From Frigoribacterium sp. CFBP 13712 (lineage in GTDB: Bacteria > Actinomycetota > Actinomycetes > Actinomycetales > Microbacteriaceae), in the NCBI RefSeq assembly GCF_014842255.1, contig NZ_JACYVH010000004.1, positions 98,399-162,398 on the forward strand: 64,000 bases of DNA, given 5' to 3'. Position 1 is the first letter of the stretch. Each line of letters opens with the position of its first letter. Made by a program: the position numbers and the translations under genes. Of the stretch, positions 18,972 to 27,288 are shown piece by piece. Below the pieces are notes generated by a model. The model had not been told where the DNA came from. It searched no databases and saw only the letters and a list, made by a program, of their open reading frames with translations.

Positions 18972-19423
18972 GTCGGCAACTCCTGCCTCCTGACGCGCGA
19001 CACGGCGACACGCGGCACCATCGCACCCAGCACCGCACGGAGCAGGAGTTGCCGACCACCCCACCAGCACCGGCCACCGCGAGCACGCGCGCACCGGAAG
19101 TCCCGAGCGCCACGAGCGCCCCGAGCGCCCCGAGCGCCCCGAGCGCACCGTGAGCACCGCGGCCCCCGACACCCCCGCGTCGGCAACTCCTGCCTCCCGT
19201 CACGCACCCCGGCGACACGCGGCACCGGCAGCACCCAGCGCCGCACGGAGCAGGAGTTGCCGACCACCCCCGCCGACCCCGCCAGCACGCGCACCCCGAG
19301 CATCGCGAGCAACGCCGCCCCCCGACGACCCGGCGCGCGTCGGCAACTCCTGCCCCCTGACGCGCTGGCCGCCCCGACGCGTCGCCCGGGCTCTCGTTCG
19401 CGCACGAGTCCGGAGTTGCCGAC
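18972..19423. repeat. Three copies of an 85-bp element with 15-bp terminal inverted repeats
   Basis: Each copy starts GTCGGCAACTCCTGC and ends GCAGGAGTTGCCGAC: 18972-19056, 19179-19264 and 19339-19423 (the last has a degenerate right end, CCGGAGTTGCCGAC). The interiors of the first two are alike (ACACGCGGCACC, CACCGCACGGA). All are in the same orientation with unequal spacers of 122 and 74 nt. This looks like a non-coding mobile or REP-like element. It fills most of the 580-nt gap between genes; no gene is seen in it. Confidence 0.85.
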
Positions 19424-19547
19424 GGGACTACGCATCCCCAGACCCCGGCCGCCAGCCCAGGGCCAGGCCCAGGCCAGGGCGGGAGCCCGACTCGCGGGTC
19501 GTGTCGCACGAGCACCGGCTCCTCAGGGCCGTCGCGCCCGGCCCCCG

Positions 19548-20906
19548 CTACGGGTACCCGACGAACCAGAGCAGCACCACGGCGACGGGCTGCAGGGCGA
19601 TGCCGCCGACGAGCAGGGACCTCCGGAGGCGCGGCGACGGTGCGATCGCGGGGTGCCCGAGCAGCGGCGCGATCGGCATGAGCAGCCGCGGCAGACTCTG
19701 CTGCGGCAGGAACACCGCCACGAGATACAGCACGTAGGCCGCCGAGTACGACCAGACCTCGATGCCGAGCGACCGGGTCGAGCGACGGGAGAAGAACCAC
19801 GCGACGGCCGCCAGCACGCCGACCACGACGACCACCCCGGCCACGCCCAGGAAGGTCGTCGCCATCACGAACCACGGCGTCAACGGCGCGAAGTGCTGAC
19901 GCCCGACGAATCCGACCCACCACGAGAGCTCGGTGTCGAGATAGGCCCCCGACCGCCCGGTGACGACGTCCGCCACGACCGGCCACGCGAGACCCGCCGC
20001 CGCCACGACGAGCCCGGTGACGACGAGCGAGACCTGCTCACGCCTCCCGAAACCGTCGCGCGCCGAGTCAGCCCCGGGCGCACCCCGCGCAGCCCGCGCA
20101 CCCCGCGCAGCCCACGCACCCCGCGCAGCCCACGCACCCCGCGCAGCCCACGCACGCCGCCCAGCCCACGCACCCCAAGCACCCCCCCCCCCCCCCGCAC
20201 CCCCCGCACCCCGCGCACCCCAAGCACCCCGCACGAAGCGCACGACCCCCGTCACGGCCAGCCCCAGCGCCAGCGCCAGCACGCCGGGCCGGGTGAACGC
20301 CGCGACGACGGCGAACGGCATCATCAGCAGGTACCGCCGACGGATCATCATCAGCAGCGCCGCGAAGACGAGCAGCAGCATGAGGCTCTCGGCGTAGGCG
20401 ACCTGCAGCACGAACGAGGTCGGTCCGAAGCAGAACAGGGCGACGGCCCAGAGGGCGTTCGGGGCGCCGACGGTCTCGGTGACGATGCGGTGCAGGAGGA
20501 CGGCGGCACCGCCGCCGGCGATGGTGGCGACGACCAGCCCGATGGCGAAGAACGAGTTGCCCGCGAGGTCGACGCCCAGCACGGCGGCGATGCCCCGCAC
20601 CAGCATCGGGAACACCGGCAGGAACGCCCACGGGTTCGGCTCGACGCGACCCCGCCCGTCGACCGGCAGCTCGGTCGGATACCCCTGCTGCGCGATGGTG
20701 CGGTAGAAGCTGGCGTCCCACGAGCCCGAGAACGAGGCGAAGCCCGGGTCGCTGCGATGGCTGGCGAACTCCCACCCGCGGGTCGTCGCGAGCGCGAAGA
20801 GCCCGCCCAGCCAGGCGCTCGACACCAGCCGGGACACGGCGTAGAGGCCGAGCACGACGAGTAGGGGCGGAGCCGACCTCACCCGGGTCGCGACGGTCTG
20901 CAGCAC
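19548..20906 (-). CDS. PIG-V-like membrane mannosyltransferase with low-complexity insert
   Basis: 452 residues with 8-10 hydrophobic segments. The N-terminal region (SGSWDASFYRTIAQQGYPTE, then NPWAFLPVFPMLVR) matches the lumenal/extracytoplasmic loop of PIG-V/Gpi18-like polyprenol-phosphate-mannose-dependent mannosyltransferases. The aspartate in the WDASFY motif is the probable catalytic residue. Residues about 228-285 are an inserted repeat of W/A/R/G (WAARGA units) encoded by an 18-bp tandem repeat plus a run of 14 G (20182-20195 on the plus strand). It starts at GTG 6 nt after TAGGCT, leaderless. Slippage in the homopolymer would shift the frame mid-protein. Confidence 0.82.
   Translation of the reverse strand: MLQTVATRVRSAPPLLVVLGLYAVSRLVSSAWLGGLFALATTRGWEFASHRSDPGFASFSGSWDASFYRTIAQQGYPTELPVDGRGRVEPNPWAFLPVFPMLVRGIAAVLGVDLAGNSFFAIGLVVATIAGGGAAVLLHRIVTETVGAPNALWAVALFCFGPTSFVLQVAYAESLMLLLVFAALLMMIRRRYLLMMPFAVVAAFTRPGVLALALGLAVTGVVRFVRGAWGARGAGGAGGGGGAWGAWAGRRAWAARGAWAARGAWAARGARAARGAPGADSARDGFGRREQVSLVVTGLVVAAAGLAWPVVADVVTGRSGAYLDTELSWWVGFVGRQHFAPLTPWFVMATTFLGVAGVVVVVGVLAAVAWFFSRRSTRSLGIEVWSYSAAYVLYLVAVFLPQQSLPRLLMPIAPLLGHPAIAPSPRLRRSLLVGGIALQPVAVVLLWFVGYP
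20080..20235. repeat. 18-bp tandem repeat and 14-base C homopolymer inside a gene
   Basis: A CGCAGCCCACGCACCCCG-type 18-bp unit is repeated several times, followed by 14 consecutive C (20182-20195) and further CGCACCC units. The repeats stay in frame on the minus strand. Read length of the homopolymer is error-prone in sequencing, so its exact size is uncertain. Confidence 0.85.
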
Positions 20907-21035
20907 GCAGCGAGCCTAGGGCGTCGCCGAACGGGGTACGCCTCCGCTGAGAAGCTGGTGCACGACGCCGCGAGACCCCCCGAAGGAGGCGCAGGGTGAC
21001 CGAGGCGGCACGTGCCGCCACGATCAGGAGGCGAC

Positions 21036-21989
21036 ATGTACTTCCACGCACAGACCTGGATCAACGACATCGCCGACGGCGAGCCCGACCCCGCCGCGGC
21101 GAACGCGCTGCAGGAGGGCCTCGGCGGCCAGTTCGGCGAGATGCGCACCATGATGCAGTACCTCTTCCAGGCGATGAACTTCCGGGGCGCGGCGGCGAAG
21201 CCCTACCGCGACCTCATCCAGGGCATCGGCACGGAGGAGATCAGCCACGTCGAGCTGATCGGCACGACGATCTCGCGCCTGCTCGACGGCAGCCCCGACT
21301 ACACCGGCAAGCTCACCGACCCGCTCGACACCCCCGGCGCGGGCGGCGCCACCCCGCTGAACATCGCGCTCGACACGGGCAACATCCACCACTACCTGGT
21401 CGGAGCGCAGGGAGCTCTGCCGGTCGACTCGGTCGGCAACCCGTGGAGCGGCAGCTACGTCTACAACAGCGGCAACCTGCCCCTCGACCTGCTGTACAAC
21501 CTCATGCTCGAGTCGACGGGGCGTCTGCAGAAGAGCCGCATCTACGAGATGACCGACAACCCGGTCGCCCGCAAGACGGTCGCATACCTCATCGTCCGCG
21601 ACCAGGCTCACGAGAACGCCTACGCCAAGGCGCTCGAGACCCTCGGCGTCGACTGGGGCAAGCTGCTGCCGATCCCCAAGACGAACGCCGAGAAGTTCCC
21701 CGAGGTGAAGGAGCTGCTCGACCTCGGGCTGCAGAGCAAGCAGTACACGTTCGATCTCGACGGCAAGTCGGAGGCCGGCAAGATCTTCCAGGGCTCGTCG
21801 CCGTCGAGCGACGGCACCGAGCTCGTCTCGAACGAGCAGGCACCCCAGGGCGCCCCCTCGACCATCGCGCCCGAGCGCCTCGAGGAGTTCGCGCCGGGAC
21901 TCGACAAGGATCTGCTGGCGCTCATCCAGCAGACCGCCGAGATGGAGCTCGACGAGATCGAGGGCTTCTACGGACCCACCGCCAAGTAG
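21036..21989 (+). CDS. Manganese catalase
   Basis: 317 residues. Opens MYFHAQTWINDIADGEPDPAA and carries the dimanganese ligands expected for the family: E35 (GQFGEMRTM), E67/E68 and H71 (GTEEISHVE), E near 155 (LMLESTG) and H near 188 (RDQAHENAY). It disproportionates hydrogen peroxide to water and oxygen without haem. Excellent ribosome site AGGAGG 5 nt before the ATG; this is itself a near copy of the abundant motif. Monocistronic. Confidence 0.94.
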   Translation: MYFHAQTWINDIADGEPDPAAANALQEGLGGQFGEMRTMMQYLFQAMNFRGAAAKPYRDLIQGIGTEEISHVELIGTTISRLLDGSPDYTGKLTDPLDTPGAGGATPLNIALDTGNIHHYLVGAQGALPVDSVGNPWSGSYVYNSGNLPLDLLYNLMLESTGRLQKSRIYEMTDNPVARKTVAYLIVRDQAHENAYAKALETLGVDWGKLLPIPKTNAEKFPEVKELLDLGLQSKQYTFDLDGKSEAGKIFQGSSPSSDGTELVSNEQAPQGAPSTIAPERLEEFAPGLDKDLLALIQQTAEMELDEIEGFYGPTAK

Positions 21990-22054
21990 CCGGCTGCGAG
22001 GCCCGCTCCGGGCGTCGGTCGCTCTGCGGCCGACGCCCGAGCTGTGGGGCGGGT

Positions 22055-22618
22055 CTAGGCCGAGCCGAGGAGGCGCGCGACGGCCTCGCGCACGATCTCG
22101 CGCTGCACGGCGCGATCGGGCCCTCCGGCGGCGGCGTGCGGCAGCCCCGGCAGCTGCAGCCACGCCGTCGCGATCGAGAGCACCAGAGCGAAGACGTCGT
22201 CGACCGACCACGCCACATCGTCGCCGATGAGGCGATCGAGATGCCCGACGGAGGTGCGCCTCACCTCGTCGAGGACGGCGAACGACGACGCCCAGTCGTG
22301 TCGCTGCTCGAGACGGGCCCAGCCGAGCAGACGGTGGTTCTCGGGGTGCTCGACGAGATGATCGTAGATGGCGACCGCGAAGTCGGGCGCGGTGGCGAAG
22401 TGCGGGGCGGCGGCGACGCCGAGCTCGGCGAACGAGTGGTTCAGCACCGCGGTGAACAGGGCCTCCTTGTCGCCGAAGTGCGCGTAGAGACGCTCCTTGC
22501 TGCAGCCGGCGGCGGCGGCGATGCGGTCGACGCGGGCGCCGGCGAGGCCGTGCTCTGCGAACTCCGCCGTCGACGCCGCGAGGATGCGGCGGCGGGTCTC
22601 GTCAGCGTCGTAGGCCAT
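22055..22618 (-). CDS. TetR/AcrR family transcriptional regulator
   Basis: 187 residues. Helix-turn-helix at about residues 8-55 (TRRRILAASTAEFAEHGLAG, then AGCSKERLYAHFGDKEALFT). Divergent from the MFS transporter at 22717; this TetR/efflux arrangement usually means the regulator represses the pump until it binds a pump substrate. TACGGT (22625-22630) lies 6 nt before the ATG, so the transcript is probably leaderless. Confidence 0.9.
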   Translation of the reverse strand: MAYDADETRRRILAASTAEFAEHGLAGARVDRIAAAAGCSKERLYAHFGDKEALFTAVLNHSFAELGVAAAPHFATAPDFAVAIYDHLVEHPENHRLLGWARLEQRHDWASSFAVLDEVRRTSVGHLDRLIGDDVAWSVDDVFALVLSIATAWLQLPGLPHAAAGGPDRAVQREIVREAVARLLGSA

Positions 22619-22635
22619 GAGATGACCGTAGCCGC

Positions 22636-22664
22636 TTACGAGCCAACCAACCAGTAGGTAGTAT
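22636..22664 (+). promoter_or_regulatory. MFS promoter with TetR operator in the spacer
   Basis: TTACGA (22636-22641) and TAGTAT (22659-22664) are 17 nt apart. The spacer holds ACCAACCAGTAGGT (22646-22659), a palindrome of the form ACCnACnnGTnGGT often bound by TetR proteins. Confidence 0.65.
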
Positions 22665-22716
22665 CGATCCGTCCACGACGGCCGCTCGTCGTGCGGCACC
22701 CCGATCCAGGAGAACA

Positions 22717-24180
22717 GTGACCACCTCAGAAGCAACGCCCGCCACCGGTGCGACCCGCACCGCGCCTCCTTCGCCCCGCCGCTGGTGGGTGCTCGTCATC
22801 GTCGGGCTCGCGCAGCTCGTCGTCGTGCTCGACGGCACGATCGTCAACATCGCCCTGCCCCAGGCCCAGGCCGAGCTCGGCCTGAGCGACGAGAACCGCC
22901 AGTGGGTCGTCACGGCCTACGCCCTCGCCTTCGGCGCCCTGCTGCTGCTCGGCGGGCGCATCGCCGACTTCTGGGGTCGCAAGCGCACCTTCATCGTCGG
23001 CATGATCGGCTTCGGTGCGGCCTCCGCCTTCGGCGGCCTCGTCTCGACCGGCGAGCTGCTCGTCACGGCGCGCGCCCTGCAGGGCGTCTTCGCCGCGCTG
23101 CTCGCCCCCGCCGCCCTCGCGGTGCTCACCACCACCTTCGACCGTGGTCGCGAGCGCAACACCGCGTTCGCCGTCTTCGGCGCGATCTCGGGTGCCGGCG
23201 CCGCCGTCGGCCTCGTGCTCGGCGGGGTGCTCACCGAGTTCGTCAGCTGGCGCTGGTGCCTGCTCGTCAACGTGCCCATCGTGATCGTGGCCATCGTGGC
23301 CGCGGCGCTCGTCGTGCGCGAGAGCAAGGCCGAGGGCGACAACCGCCTCGACGTCGCCGGCACGATCGTCGTCGCGCTGGGGCTCGCCTCGCTCGTCTAC
23401 GGCTTCACGCAGGCCGAAGACGGCTGGGACTCGGCCGTGGTGATCGGCTTCATCGCGCTCGGCGCCGGGCTGCTCGCCCTGTTCGTGCTGATCCAGAAGC
23501 GCAGCGACCACCCCCTCCTGCCGCTCGGCGTGCTCACGAACCGGGTGCGCGGCGGGGCGTTCCTGGTGCAGCTGATCGTCGGCAGCGTCATGATCGGCGC
23601 GCTGCTCTACCTGACCTTCCACCTGCAGATCGTGCTCGGCTTCGGCCCGCTCGAGGCCGGTCTCGCGACCCTGCCGATGACCCTCGTCATCATGGTGATG
23701 GCCCCGATCCTGACGAAGCTGCTGCCGGTCGTCGGCCCGCGCATCCTCATGATCGTCGGCCCGATCGTGGCCGCGGCCGGCCTGTTCTGGCTGTCGTTCA
23801 TCACCGTCGACGGCGCCTACGCGACGCATGTGCTGCCCGCGCTGATCGTGATGGGCGTCGGCCTCGCCGGCATCTTCGTGCCGATGCAGAACCTGGCCCT
23901 CGCCGGCGTCGCGCCGCACGAGGCCGGCGCCGCGAGCGCCACGTCGAACGCCATGATCCAGATCGGCGGGTCGATCGGACTCGCGGTCTACACGAACCTG
24001 TACACCTCGGCCGTGGCCGGCAGCGACCTGCAGGGGCTCGGCGGCCTCGTCGACGGCTACCAGGCCGCCTTCGTCGGGGCCGCGGTCGCCGCCCTCGTGG
24101 CCGCGCCGATCAGCTTCTTCATGATCCGCGGCTCGAAAGAGGACCTGCTGCCCTCGGGCCCCGTCGTCCACATGGGCTGA
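22717..24180 (+). CDS. MFS transporter, DHA2 family (EmrB/QacA-type, 14 TMS)
   Basis: 487 residues with about 14 hydrophobic segments. Motif A is GGRIADFWGRKRTFIVG (about 88-104), D in the first helix region is LVVVLDGTIVNIALP, and motif C-like glycines follow in helix 5 (GAISGAGAAVGLVLGG). A proton-driven drug or metabolite exporter of the inner membrane; substrate unknown. GTG start with AGGAGA. Controlled in all likelihood by the divergent TetR. Confidence 0.92.
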   Translation: MTTSEATPATGATRTAPPSPRRWWVLVIVGLAQLVVVLDGTIVNIALPQAQAELGLSDENRQWVVTAYALAFGALLLLGGRIADFWGRKRTFIVGMIGFGAASAFGGLVSTGELLVTARALQGVFAALLAPAALAVLTTTFDRGRERNTAFAVFGAISGAGAAVGLVLGGVLTEFVSWRWCLLVNVPIVIVAIVAAALVVRESKAEGDNRLDVAGTIVVALGLASLVYGFTQAEDGWDSAVVIGFIALGAGLLALFVLIQKRSDHPLLPLGVLTNRVRGGAFLVQLIVGSVMIGALLYLTFHLQIVLGFGPLEAGLATLPMTLVIMVMAPILTKLLPVVGPRILMIVGPIVAAAGLFWLSFITVDGAYATHVLPALIVMGVGLAGIFVPMQNLALAGVAPHEAGAASATSNAMIQIGGSIGLAVYTNLYTSAVAGSDLQGLGGLVDGYQAAFVGAAVAALVAAPISFFMIRGSKEDLLPSGPVVHMG

Positions 24181-24212
24181 CGCCGGACCCGCCTCGCCCT
24201 CCTCCGGTCGAG

Positions 24213-24261
24213 GAGTCATGACACGCCGCGCCTCCTCGGGGGACGCGGCGTGTCGTGACTC
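24213..24261. terminator. 18-bp-stem hairpin after MFS gene
   Basis: GAGTCATGACACGCCGCG pairs with CGCGGCGTGTCGTGACTC (one G-T pair) across a 13-nt loop that carries CCTCCTCGG from the abundant motif. No T-run follows. It may be a terminator or a decayed repeat element. Confidence 0.6.
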
Positions 24262-24307
24262 ATGGACGGACGCGGGCTGGCCCGGTGCCGAGGAGGCGCG
24301 GGTCGGC

Positions 24308-24697
24308 TCAGTGCCGCCGGGTCAGGTTCTTGACGGTGTCGGCCGGCACCGGGGGCACGCCGCGCTTCAGGGCGCGCAGGCCGCCGGCGAGCACGAGGGC
24401 GGCCGCGACGGCGAAGACGGCGAGCACGACGAGGGTCGCGGCCCAGAGCGGCAGGACGAGCGCGAGGGCCGTGACGCCGGCGGTCGCGGCGAGCGCGACG
24501 GTGATCAGCGCGAGGACGACCCCCAGGACGACGAGCACGATGCCGGCGCGAGCGTCACGCGCCCGCCCGGCGATCTCGTCGCGGGCCGCGCCGATCTCGG
24601 TGCGGACCGCCCGGATGACGGGGTCGATGGCCTTGCTGCCGATCTGGCCGCGGAGGCGGTCGGCGAAGGAGGTCTCGGGGGTGCTGTCGTCGGTCAT
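24308..24697 (-). CDS. Small membrane protein, Phage_holin_3_6 (Actinobacterial holin-X) family
   Basis: 129 residues: an amphipathic N-terminal helix (VIRAVRTEIGAARDEIAGRA, about 28-47), two transmembrane helices (about 51-75 and 80-105) and a short basic tail. This matches the holin-X/superfamily III label, which in Actinobacteria marks a common chromosomal membrane protein rather than a lysis gene. The strong ribosome site AGGAG precedes the ATG. It follows the Asp23-like gene on the same strand, so the pair probably serves the cell envelope. Confidence 0.75.
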   Translation of the reverse strand: MTDDSTPETSFADRLRGQIGSKAIDPVIRAVRTEIGAARDEIAGRARDARAGIVLVVLGVVLALITVALAATAGVTALALVLPLWAATLVVLAVFAVAAALVLAGGLRALKRGVPPVPADTVKNLTRRH

Positions 24698-24730
24698 GGT
24701 GGCTCCTGGTTCGAGGGTCTGAGGGCAGAC

Positions 24731-24765
24731 GGACGGCCCCCGCCGAGGGTGGGCGGGGGCCGTCC
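24731..24765. terminator. Rho-independent-like hairpin
   Basis: GGACGGCCCCCGCC and GGCGGGGGCCGTCC form a perfect 14-bp stem with a 7-nt loop between the Asp23-like gene and the membrane protein gene on the minus strand; it may partly separate their expression. Confidence 0.75.
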
Positions 24766-24806
24766 GGAGGGTCACCGGCCGTGCGGCCGGAGGGTGTCGC
24801 GAGCGA

Positions 24807-25244
24807 CTACTGGACGCGGCTCTCGTCGGCGTCGTCGTTGTCGTCCGAGGGGATGTGCACGTCGGAGACGGTGACGTTGACCTCGGCGACCTCCATGCCG
24901 ACGACCTGCGTGATGGCGTCGGTGACGGCCTTGCGGACGTCGTCGGCGACCTTCTGCAGCTCGACGGGGTACTCGGCGACGATGACGATGTCGGCGGCGA
25001 CCTGCTTCTCGCCGACCTCGACGGAGACGCCCTGGCCGCGGTCCTGCTGGTTGACGACGTTGCGGATGGCGCCGATGGCACGGGCCGCGCCGTTGCCCAG
25101 GTCGTGGACCCCGGGCACCTCGCGAGCAGCGATCCCCGCGACCTTCGACACGACGCCGTCGACGATGGTGTTCTTGCCGGCCGCGTCGGAGGCGGTGTGC
25201 TTGGCGGCGGCGGTCCCGGTCGTGGCGGGGGTGACGTTGCTCAT
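24807..25244 (-). CDS. Asp23/Gls24 family envelope stress response protein
   Basis: 145 residues. The Asp23 core (IVDGVVSKVAGIAAREVPGV, then VSVEVGEKQVAADIVIVAEY and VTDAITQVVGMEVAEVNVTV) is intact, flanked by a Thr/Ala-rich N-terminus and an acidic C-terminus. Family members are abundant membrane-associated stress proteins, often next to a small membrane anchor; here the anchor could be the downstream holin-X protein. AAGGAGAG lies 5 nt before the ATG. Confidence 0.9.
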   Translation of the reverse strand: MSNVTPATTGTAAAKHTASDAAGKNTIVDGVVSKVAGIAAREVPGVHDLGNGAARAIGAIRNVVNQQDRGQGVSVEVGEKQVAADIVIVAEYPVELQKVADDVRKAVTDAITQVVGMEVAEVNVTVSDVHIPSDDNDDADESRVQ

Positions 25245-25475
25245 GATCTCTCCTTGTTTTGTTCCTGACGACGCGGGGGCGAGCGGCCCGGGCGTCGAGT
25301 CCGTGAAGCGGACACATCATTCAGACGCATCCATCGGGGCAGGGGTCACGCCCCCTCAGCGAGCTTCCAGACAGACGCCGCCGAGCACTCGTTTCGCGGC
25401 CAAGCGGTTTCGGAAGAGGGATTCCGGCCGATTCGGTCAGGATCGGCGTTTACGCGACACTCCTCTAGTGAGGGG

Positions 25476-26018
25476 GTGGATGTGGATCCGCACACGATGA
25501 GCGACGCTGACCTGATCAAGCGCGCTGCGACCGGCAGCAGACAGGCGCTGTCCGCGCTGTTCGACCGGTACGCCACGACGGTCACGCGGTACGCGTGGGC
25601 TCTGGCGCCGAGTCGCATGGACGTGGAGGAGATCGTGCAGGACACCTTCGTCACGCTCTGGAAGAAGAGCAACGGGCTGACCCTGCCGACCGACTCGCTG
25701 CTGCCGTGGCTGCTGGTGGTCTGCCGCAACCACGCTGCGAATCAGCGCCGCAAGCTCGCCCTCGCGGCGGCGGATGCGCTGCCCGACGACCTCGTCGCGC
25801 CCGATGGGGCCGAGGCGCGCGAGATGCTGCGCTTCGTCCGCGAGGCCATCGACGCCCTCTCGCCCGACGACCGCGCCATCTGCGAGCTCTGCCTGATCGA
25901 GGGCCTCTCGTACCGCGAGGCCGCCGACCGTCTGGGCATGACCGTCGGGGCGGTCACCAAACGGGTCTCCCGAACACGCTCGCGACTGCGAAAGGCGGTG
26001 ACGCACGATGAACACTGA
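25476..26018 (+). CDS. RNA polymerase sigma factor, ECF type
   Basis: 180 residues. Region 2 (LIKRAATGSRQALSALFDRY to VEEIVQDTFVTLWKK, about 13-70) and region 4 (LSPDDRAICELCLIEGLSYREAADRLGMTVGAVTKRVSRTRSRLRK, from about 128) are both clear. The start is unsure: GTG 25476 or 25482, or ATG 25497. The next gene starts 11 nt before this stop and encodes a one-helix membrane protein, the usual position of an anti-sigma factor. Confidence 0.9.
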   Translation: MDVDPHTMSDADLIKRAATGSRQALSALFDRYATTVTRYAWALAPSRMDVEEIVQDTFVTLWKKSNGLTLPTDSLLPWLLVVCRNHAANQRRKLALAAADALPDDLVAPDGAEAREMLRFVREAIDALSPDDRAICELCLIEGLSYREAADRLGMTVGAVTKRVSRTRSRLRKAVTHDEH

Positions 26019-27288
26019 GCCCCCCACCGGTGACGACCTCACCCGCATGCTCGTCTCGATGAAGAAGGACGTCCTCGAGCGGGCCGCCGACACGACCCGT
26101 CGTCGACCCGGTCGGCGCTTCGGCATCGCGTTCGGACTCGTCGCCCTCATCGGACTGGGCAGTGCCGGCGGCGCCGTCGCGATGGGCTTCGTGCCCTCGC
26201 CCTTCGAGGGTCTCGCGCAGCCCGAGCCGTCGGCTTCCGTCTCGGCTCCCCCGGCCCCGACGCCCACCGCGACCCCGACGCCCGAGCCGAGCGCGCCTCC
26301 TTCGACCCAGCCGGTCGGCGGCACGCCGCAGCCGTATCTGCCGATGGACTGCGCGACCCTCGCGACCGAGTCGTCGCTGACGTCGCTGCTGCGCGCGCCG
26401 GAGCTCGCGCAGGAGGAGGGCCTGGTCTTCACGCCCCGTGACGCGTCGCTCCGTCAGAACGGAGTCCAGACCTGCCAGTGGACGTCGTCGAGCGAGGCGG
26501 ACTTCGCCGTGTTCGAGGTCGACATCAGCCTCGACGACCCGGCGTCCGCCGACGCCCTCGCCGCCAAGCGGGAGGGCGGCGCCGGCGCCGACCTCGGACT
26601 CGGTGACGACTCGGCCCTGGCCTGCGGTGACGCTCTCCGCTGTGCAGCCACCGTCGTCGTCGGCGACTACTGGATCGAGGCCGGCTACGAGCAGTCGCAG
26701 GAGTTCGGCGGCGACACGACCGATCTCGTCGTGGCCCAGCTCGGACGGATCGCCGACGTCGTGCGCCCCCTCGAGGCCAGGGCGCCGTGGGCCGCCGACG
26801 CCGCCTCGCGACGCTGGGTCGCGACGGGTGATTGCTCGACGCTCGACCTGGTCACGCCCCTGGGGACGATCTTCGCGGACCCGTCGCTGGACGCATCATG
26901 GTCCGAGGCCAGCCCGGACGGTCGCAACGCGCTCGTCGCCGCAGCCTCCGACGAGTACGACTGCCAGTCGGAGGGCACGACTCAGGACGACGACGGCCTG
27001 CCGATCTACACGAGCATCCAGGTGAACGTCTCGGCCGGAGCACGGTGGGGTTACGAACGGTTCCGCGAGTACGCCGTCGCCGGACCGGGCGCATCCGACG
27101 GGTTCACGACGGTGACGGTGACGGGTGCCGAAGACGGGCTCCTCCAGTGCGACGGGATGTCGAGCATCTGCTACCTCGACGTCCTCGTCGACGACTCGTG
27201 GATGCGCGTGATCTACGAGGGGCCCGTCGACGCCGGTCAGGCTCCGCGACTCGTGCAGGTCGCCGAGAGCGTCATCGCCGCGCGATGA
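26008..27288 (+). CDS. Membrane-anchored protein, candidate anti-sigma partner, duplicated extracytoplasmic domain
   Basis: 426 residues: cytoplasmic N-terminus (about 1-36), one transmembrane helix (about 38-60), a Pro/Ser/Thr-rich linker (about 70-105), then two similar domains each opening with a cysteine motif (PMDCATLATES near 111 and TGDCSTLDLVTPLG near 275) and holding further Cys-Trp/Cys pairs. It overlaps the sigma gene by 11 nt, so it is the likely anti-sigma factor or sensor. No ASD/RsgI domain is recognised, so this is positional inference. The duplication suggests a ligand-binding outer part. Confidence 0.7.
   Translation: MNTEPPTGDDLTRMLVSMKKDVLERAADTTRRRPGRRFGIAFGLVALIGLGSAGGAVAMGFVPSPFEGLAQPEPSASVSAPPAPTPTATPTPEPSAPPSTQPVGGTPQPYLPMDCATLATESSLTSLLRAPELAQEEGLVFTPRDASLRQNGVQTCQWTSSSEADFAVFEVDISLDDPASADALAAKREGGAGADLGLGDDSALACGDALRCAATVVVGDYWIEAGYEQSQEFGGDTTDLVVAQLGRIADVVRPLEARAPWAADAASRRWVATGDCSTLDLVTPLGTIFADPSLDASWSEASPDGRNALVAAASDEYDCQSEGTTQDDDGLPIYTSIQVNVSAGARWGYERFREYAVAGPGASDGFTTVTVTGAEDGLLQCDGMSSICYLDVLVDDSWMRVIYEGPVDAGQAPRLVQVAESVIAAR

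Noticed and set aside
18972-19423. CRISPR-like array
   Set aside because: Ends are inverted, spacing is irregular and interiors are alike; no cas genes are near.
19548-19560. Frameshift or pseudogene in the mannosyltransferase because of the homopolymer
   Set aside because: With 14 C the frame stays open through the insert and both ends fit one family, so the gene is called intact; the run length could still be misread.
24308-24697. Prophage holin
   Set aside because: The family label is misleading; no lysin, capsid or integrase genes are near and it pairs with an Asp23-like gene.
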